Part shown: in pieces, positions 26,411-35,295 of the stretch | How positions within the stretch are numbered: the stretch's first letter is position 1 | How the letters are laid out: the number at the start of each line of letters is the position of its first letter | NCBI GenBank assembly: GCA_964543295.1 | Contig: CAZIXA010000009.1 | Span: 1 to 64,000, forward strand | Origin: AE-B3B sp964543295 | GTDB lineage: Bacteria; Aerophobota; Aerophobia; Aerophobales; AE-B3A | DNA: 64,000 nt | Direction: 5' to 3' | The notes under the pieces: generated by a model | Databases searched by the model: none | What the model was told of the DNA's origin: nothing | The model's input: the letters and a program-made list of their open reading frames with translations, nothing else | Program-made: the position numbers and the translations under genes

Positions 26411-27718
26411 ATGCTGAATTTACCTGAGAAATTAGCTAAATTAGAGAAAAAAGGTGAGATCATCAAGGTGGGAATTGTAGGAGTAGGGCAGATGGGAGCA
26501 GGAGTAGCAACTGTCATCTCTCGGATGAAGGGAATGGATGTTTTAGCTCTTGCCGATATTGATAAGGAAAAGGCTGTAAACATTTTTGAGGAGATAGGGG
26601 TTTTGCGAAAAGATATTTTTTGCTCATCAGATGATCCGGATGAATGCACCAGAGCGCTGGAGAAAGGGATGCGGGTAGTAACTGATAAAGCTCAGGTTAT
26701 TCCTCTCCTTCCTTCTCTAAATGCTATAGTTGAGGCTACTGGCATACCTCGGGTGGGTGCAGAAGTTGCTTTTAAGGCCATAAAGAACAAAAAAAACATC
26801 ATAATGATGAATATAGAAACCGATGTTACAGTTGGTTGCATTCTTGCCGAACTCGCTAAAAATGCAGGTGTAGTCTATTCAGTAGGAGCAGGAGATGAAC
26901 CAGGTGCCATCAAAGAACTTTATGATTTTGCTAAATCCCTAGGGTTTAAAATAGTAGCAGCAGGAAAAGGCAAAAACAACCCTCTTGATAAAGAAGCAAC
27001 ACCGGAGAACCTGAAAGATATCGCCTTAAAAAAAGGGGTGAACCCTAAGATACTGACCGAATTTGTTGATGGTAGTAAAACTATGATTGAGATGACCGCT
27101 GTTGCCAATGCTACAGGTCTTGTTCCTGATGTAAGGGGGATGCATGGCCCAAGATGTGAGTTAAGTGAACTTACCTCTATTTTTACCTTAAAAGAAAAAG
27201 GAGGAATTCTCAATGAGGAGAGGGTGGTTGATTATACTCTTGGCAGGATAGCACCAGGAGTCTTTGTAGTTGTAACTACTGAGAACAAACGTTTGAGAAA
27301 AGATCTTGAATACCTTAGGATGGGCAAGGGTCCTAACTACCTTCTCTATCGCCCCTATCATCTTGCCAGTATAGAGGTTCCTCTTTCTGTAGCAAGAGCG
27401 GTTATCTACCAGGAGCCAACTTTAGTATCTTCAGGAAAACCTGTTGCAGAGACAATTACTGTTGCCAAGAGGGATTTAAGAGTAGGGGAGAGGATAGATG
27501 GTATTGGAAAATTTGATATCTATGGTTCCATTGAAAAGGCATCTGTTGCCCACAAAGAAAATCTTTTACCCCTGGGTCTGGCAGAGGGAGCAGTGCTAAA
27601 AACCAATGTAAAAAAAGGTGATTACATTACTTGGCACCAGATAGAGCTTGAAAAAAGAAGTGTCTTGTTGAGCTTAAGGAGACTGCAAGATAAGCTCTTT
27701 TCCCCGAAGGAAAATTAA
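26411..27718 (+). CDS. NAD(P)-dependent oxidoreductase with C-terminal SAF domain
   Basis: A 435-residue protein of the homoserine-dehydrogenase-like family that carries a C-terminal SAF (antifreeze/FlgA-like) domain. The nucleotide-binding loop is VGIVGVGQMGAGVATV near residues 21-36. The segment AGDEPGAIKELYDFAKSLGF is typical, and the C-terminal SAF part begins around residue 340 (VAKRDLRVGERIDGIG). Homologues sit in sugar and polyol catabolic clusters, but the substrate is undetermined. It has a GGGAGAGG ribosome site and is followed after 120 bases by a zinc dehydrogenase gene on the same strand. Confidence 0.75.
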   Translation: MLNLPEKLAKLEKKGEIIKVGIVGVGQMGAGVATVISRMKGMDVLALADIDKEKAVNIFEEIGVLRKDIFCSSDDPDECTRALEKGMRVVTDKAQVIPLLPSLNAIVEATGIPRVGAEVAFKAIKNKKNIIMMNIETDVTVGCILAELAKNAGVVYSVGAGDEPGAIKELYDFAKSLGFKIVAAGKGKNNPLDKEATPENLKDIALKKGVNPKILTEFVDGSKTMIEMTAVANATGLVPDVRGMHGPRCELSELTSIFTLKEKGGILNEERVVDYTLGRIAPGVFVVVTTENKRLRKDLEYLRMGKGPNYLLYRPYHLASIEVPLSVARAVIYQEPTLVSSGKPVAETITVAKRDLRVGERIDGIGKFDIYGSIEKASVAHKENLLPLGLAEGAVLKTNVKKGDYITWHQIELEKRSVLLSLRRLQDKLFSPKEN

Positions 27719-27838
27719 AATAATGGAGTAAGGGGAGAGTTATATAAGGGGGATATCTTATCGTAAAAGGAGAACTGGAGCTTGACAGAACTATAGAATT
27801 AGCTATGGTAAAAAGACCTACTTACAAAGGAGTCATCA

Positions 27839-28879
27839 ATGAAGGCCGCAGTTTTAAAGGCAATTGAGGATTTAGAAATTAAGAAAGTCCCCACTCCCCA
27901 TCCTACACCAGAGGAAATACTTATCAGGGTTAGAGCCTGCAGTATATGTGGAACCGATATAAAGGTTTATCATCATGGACACAAGCATATGAGATTTCCT
28001 AGGGTTACCGGGCACGAACTCGCAGGAGAAATTGTGGAATTAGGCCGTAAAGTCAATGGCTACAAAATTGGAGAAAAGGTAGCCGTAGCTCCGGCTATTC
28101 CCTGTGGTAGGTGTTTTTACTGTAGAAGAGGTATGCAGAGTATGTGCCTTAACCTTTCCGCTATAGGCTATCACTATGATGGAGGTTTTGCTGAATTTAT
28201 GGTGATTCCCGAGAATGCTGTCCATAATGGATGCGTGAATCCTATTCCATCAAACCTTTCCTTCGAAGAAGCAGCCTTAGCCGAACCTTTAGCCTGTGCT
28301 ATAAATGGGCAGGAGCTCTCCAAAATTAGCCTGGGTGACACAGTAGTAGTGGTAGGAGGAGGTCCCCTGGGATGCATTCATGTGCAATTGGCCAGGGCAA
28401 AAGGAGCAGGCAAAGTTATCCTTCTAGAACTTTCCCCGCAAAGAATAGAATTTATTAAAAAATTCACTCTCCCCGATGTGGTAATCAACCCCTCTCTGGA
28501 GAATGGTATAAAAAGGGTGTTAGAAGAAACCAAAGGAAGAGGTGCTGATAAAATAATCGTTGCCTGTCCCAGTGGAAGAGCACAGGAAGATTCACTGCAA
28601 ATGGTGTCTCCCCGTGGTATAGTCAACTTCTTTGGGGGGCTACCACTGGATGAGCCTTTTATAAAGTTTAATTCCAATCTTGTCCATTACCGGGAATTTT
28701 ATGTAGTAGGAACCCATGGCTCGGCTCCTTACCATAACCAGCTTGCTTTATCCCTGCTTTCTCAGAGAAAAGTAAAGGTCAAAGAACTTATCAGTCATCG
28801 CTTACCCCTGGAAAAACTGGAAGAAGGTCTTCATCTTGCCGAAACCCAGAAAGGAATGAAAATACTTATAATGTCTTAA
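27839..28879 (+). CDS. Zinc-dependent medium-chain alcohol/sorbitol dehydrogenase
   Basis: A 346-residue MDR-family dehydrogenase. The catalytic zinc ligands are in CSICGTDIK and GHELAGE, the structural zinc site is CGRCFYCRRGMQSMC, and the Rossmann loop is VVVVGGGPLGCIHVQLAR. These fit polyol or sugar dehydrogenases such as sorbitol, threonine or galactitol-phosphate enzymes. It has a good AAAGGAG ribosome site. With the SAF-domain oxidoreductase upstream it likely forms a catabolic pair acting on a sugar alcohol or sugar acid (inference). Confidence 0.88.
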   Translation: MKAAVLKAIEDLEIKKVPTPHPTPEEILIRVRACSICGTDIKVYHHGHKHMRFPRVTGHELAGEIVELGRKVNGYKIGEKVAVAPAIPCGRCFYCRRGMQSMCLNLSAIGYHYDGGFAEFMVIPENAVHNGCVNPIPSNLSFEEAALAEPLACAINGQELSKISLGDTVVVVGGGPLGCIHVQLARAKGAGKVILLELSPQRIEFIKKFTLPDVVINPSLENGIKRVLEETKGRGADKIIVACPSGRAQEDSLQMVSPRGIVNFFGGLPLDEPFIKFNSNLVHYREFYVVGTHGSAPYHNQLALSLLSQRKVKVKELISHRLPLEKLEEGLHLAETQKGMKILIMS

Positions 28880-28931
28880 CCTCCCCAGCAGAACCATAAG
28901 CTTCTAATTTTGTTTTTATCCCTTCCTCTTT

Positions 28932-29909
28932 TCAAAGAGAACATCGTTTCACTTCCAATTTAATCTCATTATTTTTTATAAACTGCTCTGCCTCAGATCT
29001 AGTGAACACCCCGGCTGTACAGCCGACCTTCCTCACAGCAGATGCTCCCATAGCGCTGGCCAGCCTCAACGTCTCCTTAGGTTCCCAGCCATTTATAACG
29101 CCAAAGATAAAACCAGCAGAAAAGGCATCTCCTCCTCCAGAGGGATCTACCACTTCAACTTCGTATGTAGAGGCTCGGGCGATCTTATCTTTGGTTCTCA
29201 CAAACGAACCTTCCTTTCCCATTGTGATAACTACCGTCATCTCATAATTATGCCTGAGTATCTCTTCAGCTTGTCCTCGGGGGTCAACTTGACCTGTGAT
29301 TAGCCTGGCTTCGTCGGAATTGGGAAGAAAAAAGTCGGTGAACTTAAGTGCCCTTTTGCACTTGTTTATCCACCTAAGCTCTGTATGAGGAATCACCACA
29401 TCTAGTACAGTAATTAAACCATTTAGTTTAGCAAATTTCAAAAGTTTGATTAAAGAATCTTCCTCCAGTTCAGGAAGAACCCCATATCCTCCCACATAGA
29501 GAATCTTTCCTTGACTAAGATAGTCAAAATCAATATCGTTGATATTAAAATTAGCATTGGCGCCTAGAGTATGAATAAACCTTCTATCCTCTGAATGGGT
29601 GAGAATAATCATGGTCTTAGAGGTTCCGAGTTTATGAGACACCGCAATTTTTGAGATATCCACTCCTTCCTTCCTTAAGTCCTCCTTAAGAAAATCGCCG
29701 AAATGGTCATGGCCCACTTTTCCTAGCGCCCCGGTCTTTAATCCCAACCTGGCTAAGCTCACAGCCGTGTTGTGAGCATGTCCACCCCCGGAGAGGGAAA
29801 TCTCATCGGTAGATATTAGCTCGCCAGGCTCAGGTACCTTATCAATAGGGCTGCAAAGAATATCCACTACCAGGATACCCAGGCACACCACCTCGATCTT
29901 CTCACTCAT
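28932..29909 (-). CDS. PfkB-family carbohydrate kinase
   Basis: A 325-residue ribokinase/PfkB-family kinase. The N-terminal signature region LSGGGHAHNTAVSLARLG and the C-terminal DPSGGGDAFSAGF with the catalytic aspartate are present; the usual GAGD is GGGD here. The family phosphorylates ribose, fructose, ketodeoxygluconate, nucleosides and others, so the substrate is open. It is convergent with the zinc dehydrogenase and divergent from the xylulokinase-like gene, within a carbohydrate-use region. Confidence 0.85.
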   Translation of the reverse strand: MSEKIEVVCLGILVVDILCSPIDKVPEPGELISTDEISLSGGGHAHNTAVSLARLGLKTGALGKVGHDHFGDFLKEDLRKEGVDISKIAVSHKLGTSKTMIILTHSEDRRFIHTLGANANFNINDIDFDYLSQGKILYVGGYGVLPELEEDSLIKLLKFAKLNGLITVLDVVIPHTELRWINKCKRALKFTDFFLPNSDEARLITGQVDPRGQAEEILRHNYEMTVVITMGKEGSFVRTKDKIARASTYEVEVVDPSGGGDAFSAGFIFGVINGWEPKETLRLASAMGASAVRKVGCTAGVFTRSEAEQFIKNNEIKLEVKRCSL

Positions 29910-30146
29910 TTTTTAATCTTCTTCACCTTCCTTCGCGTGGTCTATAGAGGTAACTAGTTTAGTTTTTCTGAAATTTTTCTCTTTTCTGCCACTAGTAAGC
30001 ATTCAGCCATCAGCATTCAGTAAGTTGCTGATTGCTGAACACTTTTGAATATGTAATCTTTTAGAAAATCTTACCTATTACATTTTCTTTATATCACAGG
30101 TTTGCAGTACTGTCAAAGAATGCAAAACACCAAAATCCCCATTTGA

Positions 30147-30202
30147 GGTAGCCGCAACCTTTAGGTTGCGCTATTTTACGCAGGCTAGAGCCTGTGGCTA
30201 CC
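30147..30202. repeat. Three-way-junction palindromic repeat element
   Basis: Outer arms GGTAGCC (30147-30153) and GGCTACC (30196-30202) enclose two hairpins: GCAACCT/AGGTTGC and GCAGGCT/GCCTGT. The layout matches REP-like extragenic elements seen in many bacterial genomes. It sits in a 393-base gap between the divergent PfkB kinase and FGGY kinase genes. The rest of the gap holds a GCATTCAGCCATCAGCATTC-like tandem (30000-30050) and nothing else recognisable. Confidence 0.7.
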
Positions 30203-30302
30203 TACCAATTTTTTTCGTGCAAAAGTTAGCTATCCTCAAGCTCTTGCTATGGTAGATGATTTTGATATAATCTAATGGTATAAAACTACTCTGGGGTCAA
30301 AA

Positions 30303-31826
30303 ATGTCTTTCGTTCTGGGAATAGATCTAGGGACCTCCAGCGTGAAAGCTATTTTAGTAAGCGAAGGAGGAGAGATTATTGCCAGCTCATCTCAAGGATA
30401 TCCTATTTATTCTCCTCATCCTACCTGGGCCGAACAGGACCCAGAGGAATGGTGGGAATCTACTATTAAAGCAGTAAGAAAAGCTGTCCATCAATCCCAT
30501 ATAAGGCCTTCCCAAATAAAAGCAGTGGGACTCTCGGGACAAACTCACGGGACAGTATTAGTCGGAAAAAGTCTTCTTCCTTTGAGAAAAGCCATCATCT
30601 GGATGGATCAAAGAAGCATTGCTCAGACCCAATGGCTTCAAGAGAGACTAGGAAAAAGATTATGGCGGATAACCGGCCTTCCCATAGCCACTGGCTTTAT
30701 GGCTCCTTCTCTTCTCTGGATCAGAAAAAATGAACCTGGCATCTGGAAAAAAATTCACCAATTCCTTCCCCCCAAGGATTATATAAGACTAAAGCTAACG
30801 GGGAATTTAGCCAGCGACGTCACCGATGCCGGCGGAACACTTCTTTTGGATACCGGGAAGAGAAAGTGGTCGCCAGAGATACTCCAGAAACTAGAAATTC
30901 CTGCTAGCTTCGCTCCCCCCCTTTGTGAATCCTGCCAGGTTACCGGGAAGATCACCAAAAACGCAGCCAAAGAGATCTCTTTAAAAGAAGGTACCCCCGT
31001 GAGTGGTGGAGGAGCGGATCAGATAATGGGAGCGGTAGGCAATGGTATAGTTGAAACCGGAAGGGTAGCCTGCAGTATTGGAACGGGAGGATTAGTGGTA
31101 ACCCCTATGGATCATCCTCAATTGGCTCCTGATGTAGGCTTGCATACTATTCCTCACGCAATACCCGGAAAATGGATTCTCATGGGAGCAATTCTCTCTG
31201 GAGGATCCAGCTTGAGCTGGTTTCATAGGCAAGTGATTTCGGGAGAAGAAAAAAATCTTAAAAGTGAAAGTTCCTATCAGTTTCTAGTCCGACAAGTTTT
31301 ACCGAGCCCTGCTGCTTCGAAGGGCTTAATATTCCTTCCCTATTTGAAAGGTGAGCGAACCCCTTATCTTGATCCTCAAGCAAGGGGAGCATTCATAGGC
31401 CTTAGCCTTCAACATAACAGAAGAGATTTAACTCGAGCTATAATGGAAGGAGTAGTTTTTGCTCTAAAGGGGTCTTTGGAAATATTCAAAGGGTTAGGAA
31501 TTGAAATATCCAGCGTAACCGCCTGGGGAGGAGGAGCAAGAAATAAACTCTGGCGGCAGATTCAGGCAGATATATTCAACCTACCCATCCTCATTTCTCC
31601 CACCCAGGAAGGATCTGCTTATGGTGCCACCATAACAGCGGCGGTAAGCATAGGAATTTTCTCCACTATAAAAGAAGCTTCTAGACAATGGATAAAGATA
31701 AAAGGTGAAGTCTTGCCCATTCCCGCGAATGTGGCGGTATATAACAAAGCCTACCTGATTCACCGGGGTTTATACTCTAAACTAAAACATGACTTTCATA
31801 CTCTTTCCAAATTAGAAAACGTCTGA
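30303..31826 (+). CDS. xylB: Xylulokinase-like FGGY kinase
   Basis: A 507-residue FGGY kinase that resembles D-xylulokinase: N-terminal LGIDLGTSSVKAILV, the GLSGQTHGTV segment (xylulokinases have SGQMHG), WMDQRS, and a catalytic aspartate near residue 239 in GGGADQIMGAVG. The second domain has LPYLKGERTPYLDPQARG and WGGGARNKLWRQ. Length is normal. Its product xylulose 5-phosphate would feed the pentose phosphate pathway. The ribosome site is weak. The symbol is a family-level call; other ketoses are possible. Confidence 0.8.
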   Translation: MSFVLGIDLGTSSVKAILVSEGGEIIASSSQGYPIYSPHPTWAEQDPEEWWESTIKAVRKAVHQSHIRPSQIKAVGLSGQTHGTVLVGKSLLPLRKAIIWMDQRSIAQTQWLQERLGKRLWRITGLPIATGFMAPSLLWIRKNEPGIWKKIHQFLPPKDYIRLKLTGNLASDVTDAGGTLLLDTGKRKWSPEILQKLEIPASFAPPLCESCQVTGKITKNAAKEISLKEGTPVSGGGADQIMGAVGNGIVETGRVACSIGTGGLVVTPMDHPQLAPDVGLHTIPHAIPGKWILMGAILSGGSSLSWFHRQVISGEEKNLKSESSYQFLVRQVLPSPAASKGLIFLPYLKGERTPYLDPQARGAFIGLSLQHNRRDLTRAIMEGVVFALKGSLEIFKGLGIEISSVTAWGGGARNKLWRQIQADIFNLPILISPTQEGSAYGATITAAVSIGIFSTIKEASRQWIKIKGEVLPIPANVAVYNKAYLIHRGLYSKLKHDFHTLSKLENV

Positions 31827-31870
31827 AAACATCCACCTTAATTTTATCTTCTTGGTGTGAAGGACATAAA

Positions 31871-33049
31871 TCATTTTTCCTTCGCTTCTACCTCAACCCA
31901 TCTTTCCTCTTTGACTGACTTTTCCACCGCCTCCAGAACTCTCTGGCATTCAACTCCATCGGCGAAATTGGGTGTGGGCATCCTATCTTCATCCAGGGCT
32001 TTCATAAAATCATAGACTACGTGAACAAAGGTATGTTCATACCCGATGATGTGTCCCGGTGGCCACCAGGCTTCTATATAAGGATGAGCAGCTTCGCTAA
32101 CCAAAATTTTCCTAAACCCCTGCATCCCATCAGGGTCATCACAGGAATAGAACCAGAGCTCATTCATATTCTCAAGCTCAAATAATAGGCTCCCCTTACT
32201 CCCATTTATCTCAAATCTCAAGCCATTCCGCCGGCCATTGGCAAATCTAGTTACTTCAAAACAGCCCAACGCTCCGCTTTTAAATCTGGCCAAAAAAAGA
32301 GTAGCATCGTCAACCGTGACTTCTCCCAGTTTACCTCTTCTTGACTTTGCAGTAAGGCCAGTGGTAAGCTCCTCGCTCACTTCAAGCTCTGGTCTCTTCT
32401 TGATAAATGTCTCCTGCATCCCGACGACTTTAGCAAAATCTCCCACCAGATACCGGGCTAAATCTATTATATGGGAATTTAAATCACCGTGAGCCCCGGC
32501 TCCTGCTTCTTCTTTTTTAAATCGCCAGACCAAAGGAAACTCCGGATCAGTGACCCAATCCTGCAGGTACTGAGCCCTGAAATGATAGATTTTACCCAGG
32601 TGTCCTTCTCCAATCAGTTTTTTAGCCAGACCGACAGCGGGAACTTTTCTATAATTAAAGCAAACCATATGTTTTACCCCGGCTCCCTGGGCTGCCTTTA
32701 GCATCTCCTCAGCCTCGGCTAAACTTACCGCTAGCGGCTTCTCGCAGAGGATATGTTTTCCAGCTTTAGCTGCAGCCACGGCAATTTCCCTATGACTTGA
32801 GTTAGGGGTATTGATATCAACCAGACCAATGTCTTGGCGCTGGAGGAGTTTTTCCCAGGATGTTTCGTAAGTTTCCCAGCCAAACCTTCTGGCAGCCTCG
32901 GAAACGGCAGTTTCTGTTCGACCGCAGATTGCTTTCATTACCGGTATTGTCTCGGTTTTAAAGAACATAGCCACATCTCGGTAAGCATGTGAATGAGCCT
33001 TGCCCATAAACTTATAACCCACCATCCCCACATTGATCTTTTTTGCCAT
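31871..33049 (-). CDS. Gfo/Idh/MocA-family oxidoreductase
   Basis: A 392-residue NAD(P)-dependent oxidoreductase. The N-terminal Rossmann loop VGMVGYKFMGKAHSHAY and the conserved CEKPLAVS in the middle identify the family; the DLNSHIIDLARYL segment supplies the catalytic-site histidine. Such enzymes oxidise sugars, inositol or glucosides. The ATG has AGAGGTG upstream. It converges on the xylulokinase-like gene and fits the sugar island. Confidence 0.85.
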   Translation of the reverse strand: MAKKINVGMVGYKFMGKAHSHAYRDVAMFFKTETIPVMKAICGRTETAVSEAARRFGWETYETSWEKLLQRQDIGLVDINTPNSSHREIAVAAAKAGKHILCEKPLAVSLAEAEEMLKAAQGAGVKHMVCFNYRKVPAVGLAKKLIGEGHLGKIYHFRAQYLQDWVTDPEFPLVWRFKKEEAGAGAHGDLNSHIIDLARYLVGDFAKVVGMQETFIKKRPELEVSEELTTGLTAKSRRGKLGEVTVDDATLFLARFKSGALGCFEVTRFANGRRNGLRFEINGSKGSLLFELENMNELWFYSCDDPDGMQGFRKILVSEAAHPYIEAWWPPGHIIGYEHTFVHVVYDFMKALDEDRMPTPNFADGVECQRVLEAVEKSVKEERWVEVEAKEK

Positions 33050-33303
33050 AAAACACCTCTTTTATTTTTTAAATTAGCCATCAAATTTTAAATGTTTTAG
33101 AGTTAGTGACTTCGACCTTTGTCCTAGTTTAACCTTCCCATGAGTGTTTGTCAATATGAATAAAACATTAAATAAAAAAGAGGACACAGTGTCGTCAATC
33201 TACAATATAGAATGTAGTGAAAATAAGGATTCTAGTTTAGAGGAAAGTAGTCAATGTCGCATTTTTACACAGAAGGCGACAAATCACAAAGAGACTTTTT
33301 TAC

Positions 33304-33330
33304 GGAGAGCAAGATAGGCTCTTGCTCTCC
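33304..33330. terminator. 11-bp perfect hairpin followed by T-rich tract
   Basis: GGAGAGCAAGA and TCTTGCTCTCC with a TAGGC loop, followed on the plus strand by TGTGGTTTTT. It resembles a rho-independent terminator for plus-strand transcription, but no plus-strand gene precedes it closely. The surrounding 33050-33338 region has no other recognisable feature. Confidence 0.4.
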
Positions 33331-33338
33331 TGTGGTTT

Positions 33339-33491
33339 TTACCATAGACCATAAGGGGAAGTTAAATTTCGACTCCTTGGTTCAGAAGGCCCACCTAATT
33401 TGACGGCCACAGTTGGCCCAAGTCCTCCTTGGAAAACTGCCGTCCCCAGCTTAGGCTTTTCCCCATAGAGTTGAACCAGACCAGTCCCCAT
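33339..33491 (-). CDS. Possible 50-residue protein after the histidine-kinase gene
   Basis: An open frame begins at an ATG 9 bases downstream of the histidine kinase stop and reads 50 codons, rich in glycine (QGGLGPTVAVKLGGPSEP in the middle). I do not recognise it and it lacks a convincing ribosome site. It could be a small real gene, a fragment of an older gene, or chance. Confidence 0.25.
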   Translation of the reverse strand: MGTGLVQLYGEKPKLGTAVFQGGLGPTVAVKLGGPSEPRSRNLTSPYGLW

Positions 33492-33499
33492 CACACTAA

Positions 33500-34309
33500 T
33501 TATTTATCTCCATTTATTGGAATTGTGAAATAGAAGGTAGAATTTTTCCCTAGTTCCGACTCAACCCAGATGCGTCCCCCGTGGCGTTCCACAATTCTTT
33601 CGCAGATGGCAAGACCAATGCCATTACCTGGATATTCCTTCCTGCTGTGCAGACGCTGAAAGATGACGAAGATGCGCTCGTAGTACTCTGAAACTATGCC
33701 GATACCATTGTCACGCACTGAGAAAATCCACTCATTCCCCTTCTGTTCAGCCGAGATGTGAATGTGGGGCGGTTCCCCGTTCCGGTACTTGATGGCATTA
33801 CCGATCAGTTTTTCAAATAACTGAACCAGCTGTGAGGCATCCACCATTACAGTAGGCAAAATCCCATGAGTAATAACAGCGCCACTTTTCTCGATCCTCG
33901 CCCGTCGATTGGTGAGTGCTTGGCCAAGAACAGCCTCGCAACCCGTTGGTTTGAAAGGTTTACCCTGCCTACCTACGCGTGAGTAGGCTCGTAAGCCATT
34001 AATTAACTTCTGCATCCAGGTTGCTCCGTCCATGATGTAGCCGATGAACTCATCGGCATCCGCATCGAGTTTACCTTTGTAGCGTTGGGCAACAAGTTGT
34101 GTGTACCTTGCCACTATACGTAGGGGTTCCTCTAAGGCACGGGAGGTCACATAGGCGAACTGTTCCAATCCGGCACTAGAATGCCTTAATTCTTCAGTGG
34201 CAGCCTGAAGTTCCTCGTTCTCTATGTTTTCCCGGCCTGCTTTGTTTTTCTCCTTTTTCTCTTTAACTGTAATGTTTACGGCCTTAGGATCCTTGTATTC
34301 TATCTTCAT
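33500..34309 (-). CDS. Histidine-kinase-like ATPase lacking the phospho-accepting histidine
   Basis: A 269-residue cytoplasmic protein with only a short coiled N terminus (NEELQAATEEL) before a HisKA-type dimerisation helix and a HATPase_c domain. The ATP lid boxes are intact: N box EKLIGNAIKYRN, G1 DNGIGI, F region VIFQRLHSR, G2 GNGIGLAICERIVERHGG. In the H box, however, the usual FAYVASHDLQEPLR pattern reads FAYVTSRALEEPLR: residue 57 is arginine (codon CGT, one change from CAT). No sensor domain or receiver gene is adjacent. It may be a pseudokinase, an ATP-binding adaptor, or a decaying gene. Confidence 0.85.
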   Translation of the reverse strand: MKIEYKDPKAVNITVKEKKEKNKAGRENIENEELQAATEELRHSSAGLEQFAYVTSRALEEPLRIVARYTQLVAQRYKGKLDADADEFIGYIMDGATWMQKLINGLRAYSRVGRQGKPFKPTGCEAVLGQALTNRRARIEKSGAVITHGILPTVMVDASQLVQLFEKLIGNAIKYRNGEPPHIHISAEQKGNEWIFSVRDNGIGIVSEYYERIFVIFQRLHSRKEYPGNGIGLAICERIVERHGGRIWVESELGKNSTFYFTIPINGDK

Positions 34310-34562
34310 ATAATATCCTTTGTGTTTTCAGGTAGTACCAACAATACTTTGTTTCTTTTTATAAGTCTTAAAGATTCACTTTTTCCACCAATGTAACGGT
34401 GTTCAAATCTTTAAAATCTCTACTACAGGAGGAAAATCAACTCCGACTCTACTTTTGCTTGTTAATCGGCTAAATGATCATAAGCAGTAAACATTATGTT
34501 AAAGGACGAGTCCTTAGACTCGCCCTAGAAAGAATAATCCTCTATTTAGCTAATTCGTCTAG

Positions 34563-34598
34563 AGCAGTTGGGGACCTAACCCGGGGTCCCCAACTGCT
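34563..34598. other. Strong 14-bp hairpin
   Basis: AGCAGTTGGGGACC pairs perfectly with GGTCCCCAACTGCT across an 8-base loop. It lies 13 bases after the stop of the 24-codon lysine-rich gene and could end its transcript, although no T-run follows. The rest of the gene-free stretch 34310-34611 shows nothing I can identify. Confidence 0.5.
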
Positions 34599-34611
34599 AG
34601 CTTACAGTGCG

Positions 34612-34686
34612 TTACTTCTTGCAGCCTTCCTTTTCCTTTCCCTTTTTCTCTTTCTGTTTCTTTTCCTTTTTCTCTTTCTTTTCCAT
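34612..34686 (-). CDS. 24-residue lysine/glutamate-rich peptide gene
   Basis: An ATG at 34686 follows a nearly perfect ribosome site AAAGGAGGTGA. It encodes 24 residues, almost all lysine and glutamate (MEKKEKKEKKQKEKK, then GKEKEGCKK). The coding DNA is a near-continuous purine tract. It starts 25 bases after the stop of the broken tetR gene, so it was probably co-transcribed with it, and a strong hairpin follows. The ribosome site and hairpin argue that it is, or was, expressed; function unknown. Confidence 0.45.
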   Translation of the reverse strand: MEKKEKKEKKQKEKKGKEKEGCKK

Positions 34687-34711
34687 AATTACCTCACCTC
34701 CTTTGGTCTCC

Positions 34712-35054
34712 CTATAATTTTACAGGAGACCCTGAGGAAATTTTGGACACAATCCCATGTAAAAACGTCTCAGTGACAGACTCTGCTTTGTCCACAAAAG
34801 ATCCTTTTCTTTCATTAATTATCCAATGGGAAATAAAACCAATAATGATCCCATGCAGAACATCAGCTTGATTCATAGGATTAAATGGCCGGAAATCGTT
34901 ACTTTCCCCACATCAGCTTCTTCAGTAATTTCATCAAGACTCGCTCTAAAGAAGCCTTTTTGAGAAAAAACTTTATAGGAAGCCCGAATAAGTTTATAAG
35001 GGTATTAATTTTTCTTCGGCCTTCAGTCATTTGATGAAAGACCCCTTCCCTCAT
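34712..35054 (-). pseudogene. TetR/AcrR-family regulator, broken
   Basis: Two pieces of one regulator are visible in different frames. The first holds the DNA-binding domain after a frameshift: LIRASYKVFSQKGFFRASLD followed by EITEEADVGKVTI. It ends at a TGA that overlaps an ATG, from which a second piece of 54 codons encodes a typical TetR C terminus (ADVLHGIIIGFISHW, then VTETFLHGI). The middle of the ligand domain, roughly 100 residues, is missing. So an upstream frameshift and an internal deletion have killed the gene. Operator-like palindromes lie immediately upstream. Confidence 0.75.
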
Positions 35055-35055
35055 T

Positions 35056-35108
35056 TTGACTAAATAGTCAAGATTGACTGTATAGCCATAGTCGACTAGT
35101 TAGTCAAA
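35056..35108. promoter_or_regulatory. Operator-like palindromes upstream of the broken tetR
   Basis: TTGACTAAATAGTCAA (35056-35071) has perfect 7-base arms; further GACTA/TAGTC half sites follow, including GACTAGTTAGTC at 35094-35105 and the palindrome TAGTCGACTA next to it. Such paired half sites directly before a tetR start are normal autoregulatory operators. Confidence 0.6.
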
Positions 35109-35295
35109 TAATTATAATCATTTTTTAGAAAATGTCAAGGACATCAAGAACTTGCCCTGGCGGACATCAGAAGCTCCTCCGGTGATCTTAAGAATTAGAT
35201 TGATGGGTTCTCGGGTAGGTTTTATGTGGGTGAGAATGAAGACGAATTAGAGAGCATCCCTGTAGATCATAGATGCTTTAGGGATCTATTCGAGG

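Noticed and set aside
34474..34776. Plus-strand open frame of 100 codons with a phenylalanine/leucine run
   Set aside because: It is the complement of the purine-rich mini-gene and the tetR remnant; it has no ribosome site and low-complexity content.
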